In this document: positions 1-12,195 of the stretch, in pieces
How the letters are laid out: each line of letters opens with the position of its first letter
Numbering within the stretch: position 1 is the first letter of the stretch
Source of the DNA: Prevotella sp.
GTDB lineage: Bacteria > Bacteroidota > Bacteroidia > Bacteroidales > Bacteroidaceae
DNA length: 64,000 nt
Assembly: GCA_022771265.1 (NCBI GenBank)
Contig: JALFCG010000004.1
Coordinates: 1-64,000, forward strand
Reading direction: 5' to 3'
The notes under the pieces: model-generated
The model's database searches: none
What the model was told of the DNA's origin: nothing
Seen by the model: the letters and a program-made list of their open reading frames with translations, nothing else
Program-made: the position numbers and the translations under genes

Positions 1-1800
1 CAGGAACATATCGAACGACAGTTTGCCGTAATACAAAATCTCATGCAGAAAGCTGAAGGAATTGTCAACTGCGGCGACGCAGGACAAGAGGGAGAACTCA
101 TTCAGCGATGGGTGATGCAGAAGGCAGGGGCTAAATGTCCGGTCAAAAGACTGTGGATATCGTCGATGACTGACGAAGCCATTGCTGAAGGATTTCAAAT
201 GCTGAAAGACCAAGACGATTACCAGTCGCTATACCTCGCCGGTGTCAGCAGGGCTATCGGAGACTGGTTGCTCGGAATGAATGCCACTCGTCTATACACA
301 CTAAAGTATGGACAGAACCATCAGGTGCTGAGCATCGGGCGTGTGCAGACTCCAACGCTTGCGCTCATTGTCAACCGACAGAAGGAGATCGAGCAGTTCA
401 AGCCCGAAGCCTACTGGATTCTGTCCACTACTTATCGGGACACACAGTTCCTATCGACAAAAGGCAAGTTCACAAAGAAAGAAGAGGGCGAGAAATTCCT
501 TCAGACAATAAGCGGTAAACCGTTCACTGTCACAGATGTACAGAAGAAAAACGGTACCGAACAACCTCCGCAGCTCTACGACCTCACTTCCCTGCAGGTT
601 GACTGCAACAAAAAATACTCAATGAGTGCAGAGCAGACACTCAACATCATTCAAGGGCTTTACGAAAGAAAGCTCACTACCTATCCGCGCGTTGACACTC
701 AGTACTTGAGTGACGACATTTACCCTAAATGTCCGCAAACTCTTCAGGGACTGATGGAGACTTACAGCCAGCTGCTTGCGCCATTGGGAGGGAAAACGCT
801 GAAAAAGTCTAAGCGGGTATTTGATTCATCTAAGGTCACCGACCACCATGCCATCATTCCTACAGGTGTTCCTGCCCGTAACCTTACCGACATGGAACGC
901 CATGTCTATGACCTGATAGCACGACGCTTCATCGCCGTGTTTTATCCAGACTGCAAGTTTGCAACGACTACTGTCATGGGACGAGTGGAGGACATTGACT
1001 TCAAGGCTACAGGAAAAACCATACTTGAAGAGGGATGGAGAGCCGTGTATAAGAAGGATGTAAAGGACTTTGTACAAACCACAGACAAAAAAGACAGCAA
1101 CGACAATAATGAAGAACGAACCCTGCCTGCTTTCGTAAAAGGAGAAAGTGGAGAACATGTGCCTTCGCTGACAGAAAAATGGACCACTCCGCCAAAGTTC
1201 TACACCGAAGCTACTCTACTTCGGGCAATGGAAACGGCTGGAAAGTTTGTTGAGGACGAGCAACTCAGAGCAGCGCTGAAGGAAAACGGCATCGGGAGAC
1301 CTTCCTCAAGGGCTGGAATCATCGAAACATTGTTTAAGCGACATTATATAAAACGCGAGAAGAAAAACCTTATCGCTACTCCTACTGGCATCGAACTCAT
1401 CGACACCATAAAGGAAGAACTGCTGAAAAGCTGCGAGCTTACAGGTATTTGGGAGAAAAAACTTCGTGACATCGAGGCAAGAAAATATGACCCCGCACAA
1501 TTCATTGACGAACTGAAGGAACAGATAAGGCAAATCGTCATCGATGTGCTGGCGGATAACAGTAATCGAAGAGTAACAACACTTTCAGATGCCGACATGA
1601 AGAAAAAAATGGCACCAAAGGTGGCACAAGCTCCTAAACAGAAAACTGGCCCGAAACCAGCCGCGACTGCAAACAATCAGGATTCCGTTGTGGGAACTGT
1701 CTGCCCTCTCTGCGGACAAGGACATCTTATCAAAGGAAAGACAGCCTATGGATGCAGCCGATGGAAAGAAGGTTGCAACTACAGGTTACCTTTTAAGTGA
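1..1800 (+). CDS. topB: DNA topoisomerase III (type IA), 5' end outside window
   Basis: Type IA topoisomerase that relaxes and decatenates DNA by passing one strand through a break held on a tyrosine. The reading frame is open from base 1, so the ATG at 43 in the ORF track is internal and the N-terminal Toprim start is missing. The acidic Toprim motif GDAGQEGELI is visible, followed by SIGRVQTPTLALIV. The active-site tyrosine lies in LTTYPRVDT, and TDHHAIIPTG follows. The C-terminus carries a four-cysteine zinc-binding module (CPLCGQG, then YGCSRWKEGC), as in many TopB/TopA proteins. A lysine/alanine-rich linker separates core and zinc module. The next gene, porE, starts 4 bases after the stop, so the two are probably cotranscribed. 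Identification is secure. Confidence 0.95.
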   Translation, partial: QEHIERQFAVIQNLMQKAEGIVNCGDAGQEGELIQRWVMQKAGAKCPVKRLWISSMTDEAIAEGFQMLKDQDDYQSLYLAGVSRAIGDWLLGMNATRLYTLKYGQNHQVLSIGRVQTPTLALIVNRQKEIEQFKPEAYWILSTTYRDTQFLSTKGKFTKKEEGEKFLQTISGKPFTVTDVQKKNGTEQPPQLYDLTSLQVDCNKKYSMSAEQTLNIIQGLYERKLTTYPRVDTQYLSDDIYPKCPQTLQGLMETYSQLLAPLGGKTLKKSKRVFDSSKVTDHHAIIPTGVPARNLTDMERHVYDLIARRFIAVFYPDCKFATTTVMGRVEDIDFKATGKTILEEGWRAVYKKDVKDFVQTTDKKDSNDNNEERTLPAFVKGESGEHVPSLTEKWTTPPKFYTEATLLRAMETAGKFVEDEQLRAALKENGIGRPSSRAGIIETLFKRHYIKREKKNLIATPTGIELIDTIKEELLKSCELTGIWEKKLRDIEARKYDPAQFIDELKEQIRQIVIDVLADNSNRRVTTLSDADMKKKMAPKVAQAPKQKTGPKPAATANNQDSVVGTVCPLCGQGHLIKGKTAYGCSRWKEGCNYRLPFK

Positions 1801-1803
1801 AGA

Positions 1804-3807
1804 GTGAAGAATGGTTTTAACATATTGCTTTTGGTGCTGGTTTTTGCTCTTGCATCATGCGGAGTTGATGCCTATATGAAAAAAGGTGACCAGTTCTATG
1901 ACATCGGGGAATACTTCGATGCGGCTGAGCAATACAAAAAAGCATATTCCAGCACTCCAGCAAAGGAACGCGCCACGAGAGGAAAGAGGGCGGCGAGACT
2001 TGCCGAGTGCTGCAGACGAATCAACTTCACACAGAAAGCCATTGCTGCCTACAACAATGTCATCAGATACAACCAGGCCGACTCTCTTACTCATCTCAGA
2101 CTTGCACAGCAACTGATGAAAACCGGTAACTACCGACAGGCTCAAAAAGCATTTGCCATTGCCCTTGACAGCATTCCTCACTCACAACTCGCAAAGAACG
2201 GATTGACAGCTTCACAGAAGGCTCCCGAGTGGAAAAAACAAGGCTCTGCCTATACGGTGAAGCGGGAAAACTTGTTCAACTCAAGACGGGCAGACTTCTC
2301 GCCCATGATTGCGGGAGAGGACAACGACAGGCTCTATTTCACTTCCACGCGACCATCGACAAAAGGCGACGAACTGAGCGGAATAACCGGGACGAAGACT
2401 GCCGATATCTTCTTTTCACAAAAAGACGAACGCGGGAAATGGACAAAACCACAAACCATTGACACCGAACTAAATAGCGACTACGATGAAGGCGCTTGCT
2501 CATTCTCGCCTGATGGACGCACAATGTATCTCACTCAATGCAAGACCGATCCTGCTTATCCGCGTTATGCCACAATAGTCATTTCGCAACGCTCGGACGC
2601 TGAATGGGGAAAGCCTCAGCTGCTTGACATTTCAAACGACAGCCTCTCCAGCTTTGCCCATCCTGCAGCATCGCCCGACGGACAATGGCTTTATTTCGCT
2701 TCCGACATGCCAGGAGGTGAAGGAGGACTTGACATCTGGAGAATACGACTTGGACGCGATGGTATAGTAGGAGGTGTGGAAAACCTTGGCAAACCGATAA
2801 ATACCGAAGGCGACGAGATGTTCCCGACATTCCGACCCAACGGTGACCTTTACTTCTCGTCTAATGGACATCCAGGAATGGGAGGACTTGACATTTTTAT
2901 AGCTAAGCATGACAGAACAAGAGAATGTTGGCTTATAGAGCATCCGGGATTTCCTCTTAACTCCGAGGCTGACGATTTCGGAATGACATTTGAAGGACTG
3001 AAGAATCAAGGCTTCTTCTCGTCAAACCGTGGAGATGCACGCGGTTATGACCACATCTTCAGCTTCTACAATCCTGAGATTGTACAGACAGTGACTGGTT
3101 GGGTGTATGAGAAGGATGGCTACGAGCTTCCTGCAGCCATCGTCTATATGGTGGGTAACGATGGAACTAACCTCAAACTGAACGTAAAGGGCGATGGCTC
3201 GTTCACCCAACAGATAAAACCCAACGTTGACTATGTGTTGCTTGGCACTTGCAAAGGCTATCTCAACCACCAGCAGCAACTCAGGGTGGAGACTGCGACA
3301 GAGTCGAAAGACACTGTGCTGCAATTCCCGCTTGCATCTATTATGGCACCGGTGCTTATTGACAACATCTTCTACGATTTCGACAAGGCAACACTGCGTC
3401 CTGAGTCGATGGCATCGCTCGACGAACTCGTGAAACTGCTCAACGAGAATCCCAACGTCACCATAGAACTTTCTGCCCATTGCGATTATAAAGGCTCAGC
3501 CTCTTACAACAAGCAACTTTCGCAACGACGTGCGGAGAGCGTGGTAACCTATCTGATAGAAAAGGGTATAGCCCGCGAAAGACTTACTCCCGTGGGCTAT
3601 GGTAAGGAAAAACCAAAGACTATAAAAAAGAAGATAGCTGAACACTATGACTTCCTTAAGCCAGACGACGTGCTTTCAGAAGAGTTCATACACAACCTGA
3701 AACCTGATGAGCAAGAGATATGTAACCAACTCAACAGGCGAACGGAATTTCGTGTCCTACGCACTACCTACAACCTTTTCGACAACTCTGTGCGTCCGAA
3801 GAAGTAG
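1804..3807 (+). CDS. porE: PorE-like outer-membrane lipoprotein of the type IX secretion system (TPR, PD40, CRD, OmpA_C)
   Basis: Predicted periplasmic lipoprotein linking the type IX secretion machinery to peptidoglycan. It starts at a GTG 4 bases after the topB stop, and the signal peptide ends in a lipobox (ALASC, Cys near residue 19). Domain order is two TPR-like helical repeats (about 25-120), a PD40/WD40-like beta-propeller with repeated GGLDIW/F motifs (about 150-420), a carboxypeptidase-regulatory-like fold (about 430-510) and an OmpA C-terminal domain (about 520-667). The OmpA domain keeps the Asp (AHCDYKGS) and Arg (SQRRAESV) expected for diaminopimelate binding. This order and the length of 667 aa match PorE (PG1058) of Porphyromonas gingivalis. 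Related TPR/PD40/OmpA proteins outside T9SS exist, so the role is inferred from architecture. Its 3' end overlaps the convergent DUF5056 gene by 40 bp. Confidence 0.82.
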   Translation: MKNGFNILLLVLVFALASCGVDAYMKKGDQFYDIGEYFDAAEQYKKAYSSTPAKERATRGKRAARLAECCRRINFTQKAIAAYNNVIRYNQADSLTHLRLAQQLMKTGNYRQAQKAFAIALDSIPHSQLAKNGLTASQKAPEWKKQGSAYTVKRENLFNSRRADFSPMIAGEDNDRLYFTSTRPSTKGDELSGITGTKTADIFFSQKDERGKWTKPQTIDTELNSDYDEGACSFSPDGRTMYLTQCKTDPAYPRYATIVISQRSDAEWGKPQLLDISNDSLSSFAHPAASPDGQWLYFASDMPGGEGGLDIWRIRLGRDGIVGGVENLGKPINTEGDEMFPTFRPNGDLYFSSNGHPGMGGLDIFIAKHDRTRECWLIEHPGFPLNSEADDFGMTFEGLKNQGFFSSNRGDARGYDHIFSFYNPEIVQTVTGWVYEKDGYELPAAIVYMVGNDGTNLKLNVKGDGSFTQQIKPNVDYVLLGTCKGYLNHQQQLRVETATESKDTVLQFPLASIMAPVLIDNIFYDFDKATLRPESMASLDELVKLLNENPNVTIELSAHCDYKGSASYNKQLSQRRAESVVTYLIEKGIARERLTPVGYGKEKPKTIKKKIAEHYDFLKPDDVLSEEFIHNLKPDEQEICNQLNRRTEFRVLRTTYNLFDNSVRPKK

Positions 3808-4151
3808 GCTGTGAAAATCAGTAACAACGTCGGAAGTGCAAGCATCACAATAAACATGTTGGTCAACAGGCGTGTAAAGTCAGTGGTAAGTATTATTGCC
3901 ATACCTGATGCCATAATGTCGTAGATGATGTTCCAACCCTTAAACAGGATAAAGAGGGCAATGCCTGCGGCGATGCAAGCCACGTTCCACCAAGTCATCT
4001 TTTTCTTCAGGTCTTTCATTGCCTTGGTCTCTGCTCGATGTGGCTCTGGCAGGATTGCCATCACTTGTTCCGCAAATCCGTCGTCGCTGATTTGCAGTTC
4101 TGCAGCTTCCTTGAAGAAGTTGTCGAGAAGGAGGTCTTTTTCGTCTTTCAT
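3768..4151 (-). CDS. DUF5056-like two-TM membrane protein, possible partner of the adjacent ECF sigma factor
   Basis: A 127-aa protein. A charged, helical cytoplasmic N-terminus (about 1-52, starting MKDEKDLLLDNFFKEA) is followed by two hydrophobic segments (about 54-72 and 92-118) and a short basic tail. This fits the DUF5056 family, which in Bacteroidales usually lies next to an ECF sigma factor. It is 62 bases downstream of the sigma gene on the same strand. An N-terminal cytoplasmic helix region plus membrane anchor resembles small anti-sigma factors, so that role is a reasonable inference. No zinc-binding HxxxCxxC motif is present. The last 40 bp overlap the end of porE on the other strand. 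Confidence 0.7.
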   Translation of the reverse strand: MKDEKDLLLDNFFKEAAELQISDDGFAEQVMAILPEPHRAETKAMKDLKKKMTWWNVACIAAGIALFILFKGWNIIYDIMASGMAIILTTDFTRLLTNMFIVMLALPTLLLIFTAYFFGRTELSKRL

Positions 4152-4213
4152 TTTTGCTGTTCTTTAAGTGGGTATATGTAATTGGACCGTTTGGGAAGTT
4201 GAAAGTTATATGA

Positions 4214-4744
4214 TCAGTATCCGTTTTGCTTTAGAAAACTGACCATTTGGTCTTTACCACGTTTCAGATGGGACTTGACTGTTCCTTGTGGCATTCCTGT
4301 TATGTCAGCAATTTCATCAATAGGTCTGCCGTCGATGAGTTGCATGGTGATACAGGTTCGTTGAACTTCCGACAATTGTGAGAGTGCTTCATAAATGTCT
4401 TTTCTTATCATCGTATCGGAATAAGTGCTGTGTGACTGGCAACTGACTGATTCAAGGTCAACGGTAGGGTGGTGGGTACGGCAGTGGTCATAATAGGTAT
4501 TGTAGGCAATGCGCATGAGCCACGTGCTGAACGATGAAGTGCCGTGGAAGTCGCGAATGTGGGTATAGGCCTTAACGAAGGTGTCCTGTGCAAGGTCGTC
4601 GCTCAGCTGTGAGTCTCCCAGTGTTTGGGCAAGGAAAAATTTCCTTACCCTTGACTGGTGTTTTCTCACAAGCTGGTCGAAAGCCTTTTTGTCACCTGCT
4701 ATCGCCAAACGAGCCACGAGAGCTATGTCGTTGAATAATTCCAT
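4214..4744 (-). CDS. ECF-type RNA polymerase sigma factor (sigma-70 family)
   Basis: Alternative sigma factor of 176 aa. Region 2 is clear (HQSRVRKFFLAQTLGD, SDDLAQDTFVKAY, FSTWLMRIAYNTYYDH), and so is the region 4 helix-turn-helix (LSEVQRTCITMQLIDG, IADITGMPQGTVKSHLKRG). The ORF track starts at 4771, but the ATG at 4744 (MELFNDIALVARLA) gives the usual ECF N-terminus and is preferred. The gene sits between the DUF6249 gene (50 bases upstream) and the DUF5056 gene on the same strand. A sigma factor with two small membrane proteins suggests envelope stress or signal sensing. The target promoters cannot be deduced here. Confidence 0.93.
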   Translation of the reverse strand: MELFNDIALVARLAIAGDKKAFDQLVRKHQSRVRKFFLAQTLGDSQLSDDLAQDTFVKAYTHIRDFHGTSSFSTWLMRIAYNTYYDHCRTHHPTVDLESVSCQSHSTYSDTMIRKDIYEALSQLSEVQRTCITMQLIDGRPIDEIADITGMPQGTVKSHLKRGKDQMVSFLKQNGY

Positions 4745-4793
4745 GCTGCCTGTTGTATTGAATGAAACCACTCCGTGAATATTCCTGACCTAT

Positions 4794-5606
4794 TTATTGT
4801 TCAGGATTGACAACGTCTGTTTCTTGGCTCTTTGTCTCTTTTGATGCAGTGTTGTCTGTGTTTTGCTCAATTGATATGGGTTTCTTGGCTGTACGTGCCA
4901 ACCATAGCTGTCCACCGCCGAAGCATGCAATCAGGAAGCCTATACCTCCAAAGAAATCATTGTCCCAGAATAAGATACAGCAAGCCATAAGTCCTACGCC
5001 GATGGCGAGATGCTTGATGCCTTTGGAGCGAAGTTCCTCATCGTATGTATATTCGTTGATGATTGTCTGTTGTGTAGATGTAGTGCCACGATGCTCTTCT
5101 TTTGGTTTCGATTCCCTATATACTACACGTTCAGTTCCAGGGATGGGTTGACCGTGCTTTATGGCAAGCTCTGCCAAGCGGATGCGGTCGCGGCGGTTGC
5201 GGTTGATGAAGTAGAATATCAGCAGCAGCAACGCTAACGGTGCTCCGATGAATATGATAAACACTATGGCGACAATATAATAACCGCTTGTTGCAATCTT
5301 GTCCAACACTCTTTCGGCAAACTGCTGGTCATCAGTCATTTGGAATGAGTACTGCTGTCGATAGGCAGAAGGCTGGCTGTCATCTTCCCATTCGTCGTTT
5401 GCTGCTGCCGCTGTAGTGTCGGAGTAAGCCACGGTCTCTTGTTGGGCAGCTGCTGCCGAGTCGGCTTTAGCCTGTTGTTTTGACTTGTCATCGACAACCG
5501 ATGTGCGTGGTGTGTGTCGATGGCTTTGTGCAGCTGTCGCTGCTGTTGCTGCGGATGTGCCTGTCAATAACATAGCCAACATCCAAATAATCATACTCTT
5601 TTTCAT
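4794..5606 (-). CDS. DUF6249-like membrane protein with signal peptide
   Basis: A 270-aa protein with a signal peptide (MKKSMIIWMLAMLLTG, cleavage near an AxA site). It has a low-complexity extracytoplasmic stretch rich in Ala, Gln, Ser and Asp (about 25-85). A strong TM helix follows (about 108-135), then a basic segment (NRNRRDRIRLAELAIKHGQ) and two more TM helices (about 200-245). The tail is polar. The RLAELAIKHGQPIP motif and topology agree with the DUF6249 family often found beside ECF sigma factors in Bacteroidales. It is the first gene of the three-gene module on this strand. Its function is unknown; a role as signal-input partner of the sigma factor is inference from position. Confidence 0.65.
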   Translation of the reverse strand: MKKSMIIWMLAMLLTGTSAATAATAAQSHRHTPRTSVVDDKSKQQAKADSAAAAQQETVAYSDTTAAAANDEWEDDSQPSAYRQQYSFQMTDDQQFAERVLDKIATSGYYIVAIVFIIFIGAPLALLLLIFYFINRNRRDRIRLAELAIKHGQPIPGTERVVYRESKPKEEHRGTTSTQQTIINEYTYDEELRSKGIKHLAIGVGLMACCILFWDNDFFGGIGFLIACFGGGQLWLARTAKKPISIEQNTDNTASKETKSQETDVVNPEQ

Positions 5607-5694
5607 ATCTATTGTTTTTTTGTTCTTTGTCTGTTTGACGTGTCTTGGGCATGAAAAGTTGCAGGAACATCATCTTTTTTCAAAAAATAATAAG

Positions 5695-5736
5695 AAAAGT
5701 GAGCTTGAAGGAAATAAAAACGTCCCTCAAGCTCAC
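5695..5736 (-). terminator. Rho-independent terminator after cydB
   Basis: On the minus strand, 22 bases past the cydB stop, GTGAGCTTGA pairs with TCAAGCTCAC around a loop of about 18 bases. The T-rich run TTTTCTTATTATTTTTT follows. The position just after the last gene of the lacZ-cydAB run fits transcription termination. Confidence 0.75.
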
Positions 5737-5758
5737 CAAAATATCATGATTTTATGAA

Positions 5759-6931
5759 TTAGTATGCCTCGTCAGTTGTCAGTTCTTCTTTGTCGAGCTT
5801 CTTCTTGTCAATCGAATACCAAGCATATACTATATAAGCAAGAACGAATGGTACGAGAATGCTGACCACTGACATTACCTGAAGAGTGAACTCGCTGCTG
5901 CAGCTGTTGGCAATAGTGAGTGAACTCTGAAGGTCTGCGTTTGAAGGATAGTAGGCTGTATTGTTCAAGCCAACTGACAGAAGCAGTGCAAGTACAGTGA
6001 GTACAGTGCCAATGCCTGCTGGCCATATTCCACAGATGTAAGTCTTGCTTACTATGGTGCGGATGATGCCATAAAGAACCAATGCCACACCGACAACAAG
6101 CACTATCGAGACATACCACAGGGTTATGAAGTTTTCGAGATACTTCATCGGTACTATAGAGATTATTCCAGTCGCAGGGTCGTAAGCATAGCCATCCTTA
6201 ACCAAGACATGAATCAGAAAAGCCACAAACAACACTACAAAAGGAACGGCTGTCCCAATCAGACGTACACTTCCGCGGCAACGGATGTTCTCGTCGTTCA
6301 CATTGTTTATCACGTAGAGAATGCCGAGTACACGCGCAAGGAAAAAGACAGCAAAGCCAAGAACAAGATTCCACGGGTCTAGCAGGGCATCAAGACCATG
6401 GCTTGCATTAGCCCAACTGCTGATGACAGGTTGGAGTTCGAAACCGTCAACCATATTCTCTTTGGCTACCAAGAAATTTGAGCCGTTGAAGAACGTTGCC
6501 ACAGCTCCGCCGAGCAACAGCGGACCGAGAATGCCGTTGGCTACGAGACACCATTGGAATGTGCGAGCGCCAAGCAGGTTACCCAACTTATTTTGGAATT
6601 CATAGCTGACAGCCTGTACCACAAAAGAGAACAGGATAATCATCCAAAGCCAATAGGCACCTCCAAAGCTGGTGCTGTAGAACAATGGGAAGGAGGCAAA
6701 GAAAGCACCACCGAAGGTTACGAGTGTGGTGAACGTGAATTCCCACTTTCTTCCCGTGGAATTGACTATCAAACGGCGTTCGTCATCGTTGGCACCTAAA
6801 GAGAAAATCATAGAGTTCGCTCCCTGCACAAACATCAGAAACACCAACAGGGCACCAAGTAGTGACACGAGGAACCACCAATATTGTTGTAAGCATTCGT
6901 ATGTCATAATAGTAAATTCAAAGTTCGACAT
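5759..6931 (-). CDS. cydB: Cytochrome bd ubiquinol oxidase subunit II
   Basis: Integral membrane subunit of the bd-type terminal oxidase, which oxidises quinol and reduces O2 with high affinity without pumping protons. Length is 390 aa with about nine hydrophobic segments. The N-terminus has the pattern YWWFLVSLLGALLVFLMFVQGAN, and FYSTSFGGAYWLWMIILFSF matches CydB. It begins 10 bases downstream of the cydA stop, so the two are cotranscribed and made in matching amounts. A terminator follows the stop. Cytochrome bd is the usual O2-scavenging oxidase of anaerobic Bacteroidales. Confidence 0.95.
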   Translation of the reverse strand: MSNFEFTIMTYECLQQYWWFLVSLLGALLVFLMFVQGANSMIFSLGANDDERRLIVNSTGRKWEFTFTTLVTFGGAFFASFPLFYSTSFGGAYWLWMIILFSFVVQAVSYEFQNKLGNLLGARTFQWCLVANGILGPLLLGGAVATFFNGSNFLVAKENMVDGFELQPVISSWANASHGLDALLDPWNLVLGFAVFFLARVLGILYVINNVNDENIRCRGSVRLIGTAVPFVVLFVAFLIHVLVKDGYAYDPATGIISIVPMKYLENFITLWYVSIVLVVGVALVLYGIIRTIVSKTYICGIWPAGIGTVLTVLALLLSVGLNNTAYYPSNADLQSSLTIANSCSSEFTLQVMSVVSILVPFVLAYIVYAWYSIDKKKLDKEELTTDEAY

Positions 6932-6941
6932 TTCTGTTTAA

Positions 6942-8528
6942 TTATTCTTCCGGACCTTTCTTTATTGCCTTGAGCATGATGTTTATCTCAACGGCGAGGA
7001 GTGTGGTGAAAAGGGCAAGGAAGATGAAGAATGTAAGAGCCACACTCCCGGAACCAACATTGCTTATGCCTACCCATGTTGGCATCATGTCCTGAATAGC
7101 CCATGGCTGTCGGCCAAATTCTGCAACGAGCCATCCTGATTCGCTACAGATGTAGCCTAACGGCACGAGTGCTATGGCAACGATGTAGAACCATTTGAAC
7201 TTCTCTTGTGTAAGGTCTGCCTTGTATGAAAGGAACAGGCTCAGGGCGAAGAACAGGACGAACAGTGTGCCAAGACCTACCATCACTCTGAAGGCATAGA
7301 AACACAGTGGGATGGATGGAACGAGCGAAGCTTTGTCGGTCACGTATCCATATCCGAAGTACTTCATGTTTGCATTTATTTGTTGCTTCAGGGAGTCAAG
7401 TGTTGCCTTGTTGTCGGCACTCGCTTCATTTCCTTTAAGCGTCGATTTCAGTTTACGGTAGTCCTTTAATGCTGAAATAGCAATTTTGCCTGATGCAATC
7501 TTCTCGTCAACAGATGGCTCAATTTCACCTTTTGAGTTTTTGTAGCCGCCGTTGAGAATGTCTTTCACTCCAGGTACAAAGCCGTTGATGTCTCGTGTTG
7601 CAAGGAATGAAAGAGCATAGGGAATGTCGATTTTCAGTGAAGGGGCTTCCTCGTTGGCATAGTCTGGTTGAGTAAATGGATTTACGAGGGCAATGGCTGT
7701 GAGGCCTTGGCTTTCGCCTCCATTGTAGAGAGCTTCCATGGCAGCCAATTTCATAGGTTGCTTTTGTGCCACGTTATAGGCAGAACCGTCACCTGTTTGC
7801 ATTGCAAGGAGTATTCCGATTATTCCTACAATCGATCCAACGCGGATGCTCTTTGTTGCCATCTGCTGCTCACGTCGTTTGAGCAGGTAGTAGCAACCGA
7901 CTGCCACAGTGAACAATGCACCGATAATCCAAGCGGAAGTAACAGTGTGACAAAACTTATTGACTGCAAATGGAGAGAGTGCCACTTCTGCAAACGATAC
8001 CATTTCATTTCTCATAGTGTCAGGATTGAATTCACATCCGACAGGATACTGCATCCATGAGTTGGCAACGAGAATCCACCAAGCTGAGAATGTAGCACCG
8101 AGACCTGTCAGCCATGTGGATGCGAGGTGAACTCCGCTTGACACCTTTTTCCAACCAAAGAACATGATTGCCACGAAAGTTGATTCCATGAAAAAGGCAA
8201 CGATGCCCTCAACGGCAAGAGGAGCTCCGAAGATGTCGCCAACAAACCAGGAATAGTTGCTCCAATTGGTTCCGAACTGGAATTCAAGGATAATGCCTGT
8301 CGCCACACCCATGGCAAAATTGATTCCGAAGAGTTTTTGCCAGAATATGGCAGTGCGCTTCCAGAAAGAGTTCTTTGTTCTGTAATAACAGGTTTCCATG
8401 ATTCCCATCACAAGTGCCAAACCCAATGTTAATGGCACAAACAACCAGTGATATATGGCGGTGAGTGCAAATTGCGCTCTCGCCCAATCGACGGCTGAGG
8501 GGTCAATGTTCAAAAATAAGTTTGTCAT
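6942..8528 (-). CDS. cydA: Cytochrome bd ubiquinol oxidase subunit I
   Basis: Haem-bearing subunit of cytochrome bd (hemes b558, b595 and d). Length is 528 aa with about nine TM helices. Recognisable ligands and motifs are the N-terminal His in AIYHWLFVPLTLGLA, the His in KFCHTVTSAWIIGAL, the Met in YAFRVMVGLGTLF and the signature GRQPWAIQ near the C-terminus. The periplasmic quinol-binding (Q) loop between the middle helices is long (about residues 280-400), like the long-loop subfamily. The gene lies between the DUF4492 gene (24 bases upstream) and cydB, which is typical for Bacteroidetes. Confidence 0.96.
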   Translation of the reverse strand: MTNLFLNIDPSAVDWARAQFALTAIYHWLFVPLTLGLALVMGIMETCYYRTKNSFWKRTAIFWQKLFGINFAMGVATGIILEFQFGTNWSNYSWFVGDIFGAPLAVEGIVAFFMESTFVAIMFFGWKKVSSGVHLASTWLTGLGATFSAWWILVANSWMQYPVGCEFNPDTMRNEMVSFAEVALSPFAVNKFCHTVTSAWIIGALFTVAVGCYYLLKRREQQMATKSIRVGSIVGIIGILLAMQTGDGSAYNVAQKQPMKLAAMEALYNGGESQGLTAIALVNPFTQPDYANEEAPSLKIDIPYALSFLATRDINGFVPGVKDILNGGYKNSKGEIEPSVDEKIASGKIAISALKDYRKLKSTLKGNEASADNKATLDSLKQQINANMKYFGYGYVTDKASLVPSIPLCFYAFRVMVGLGTLFVLFFALSLFLSYKADLTQEKFKWFYIVAIALVPLGYICSESGWLVAEFGRQPWAIQDMMPTWVGISNVGSGSVALTFFIFLALFTTLLAVEINIMLKAIKKGPEE

Positions 8529-8552
8529 AATATAAAGTTTTAAGTTGTAACT

Positions 8553-12195
<3,643 letters not shown>

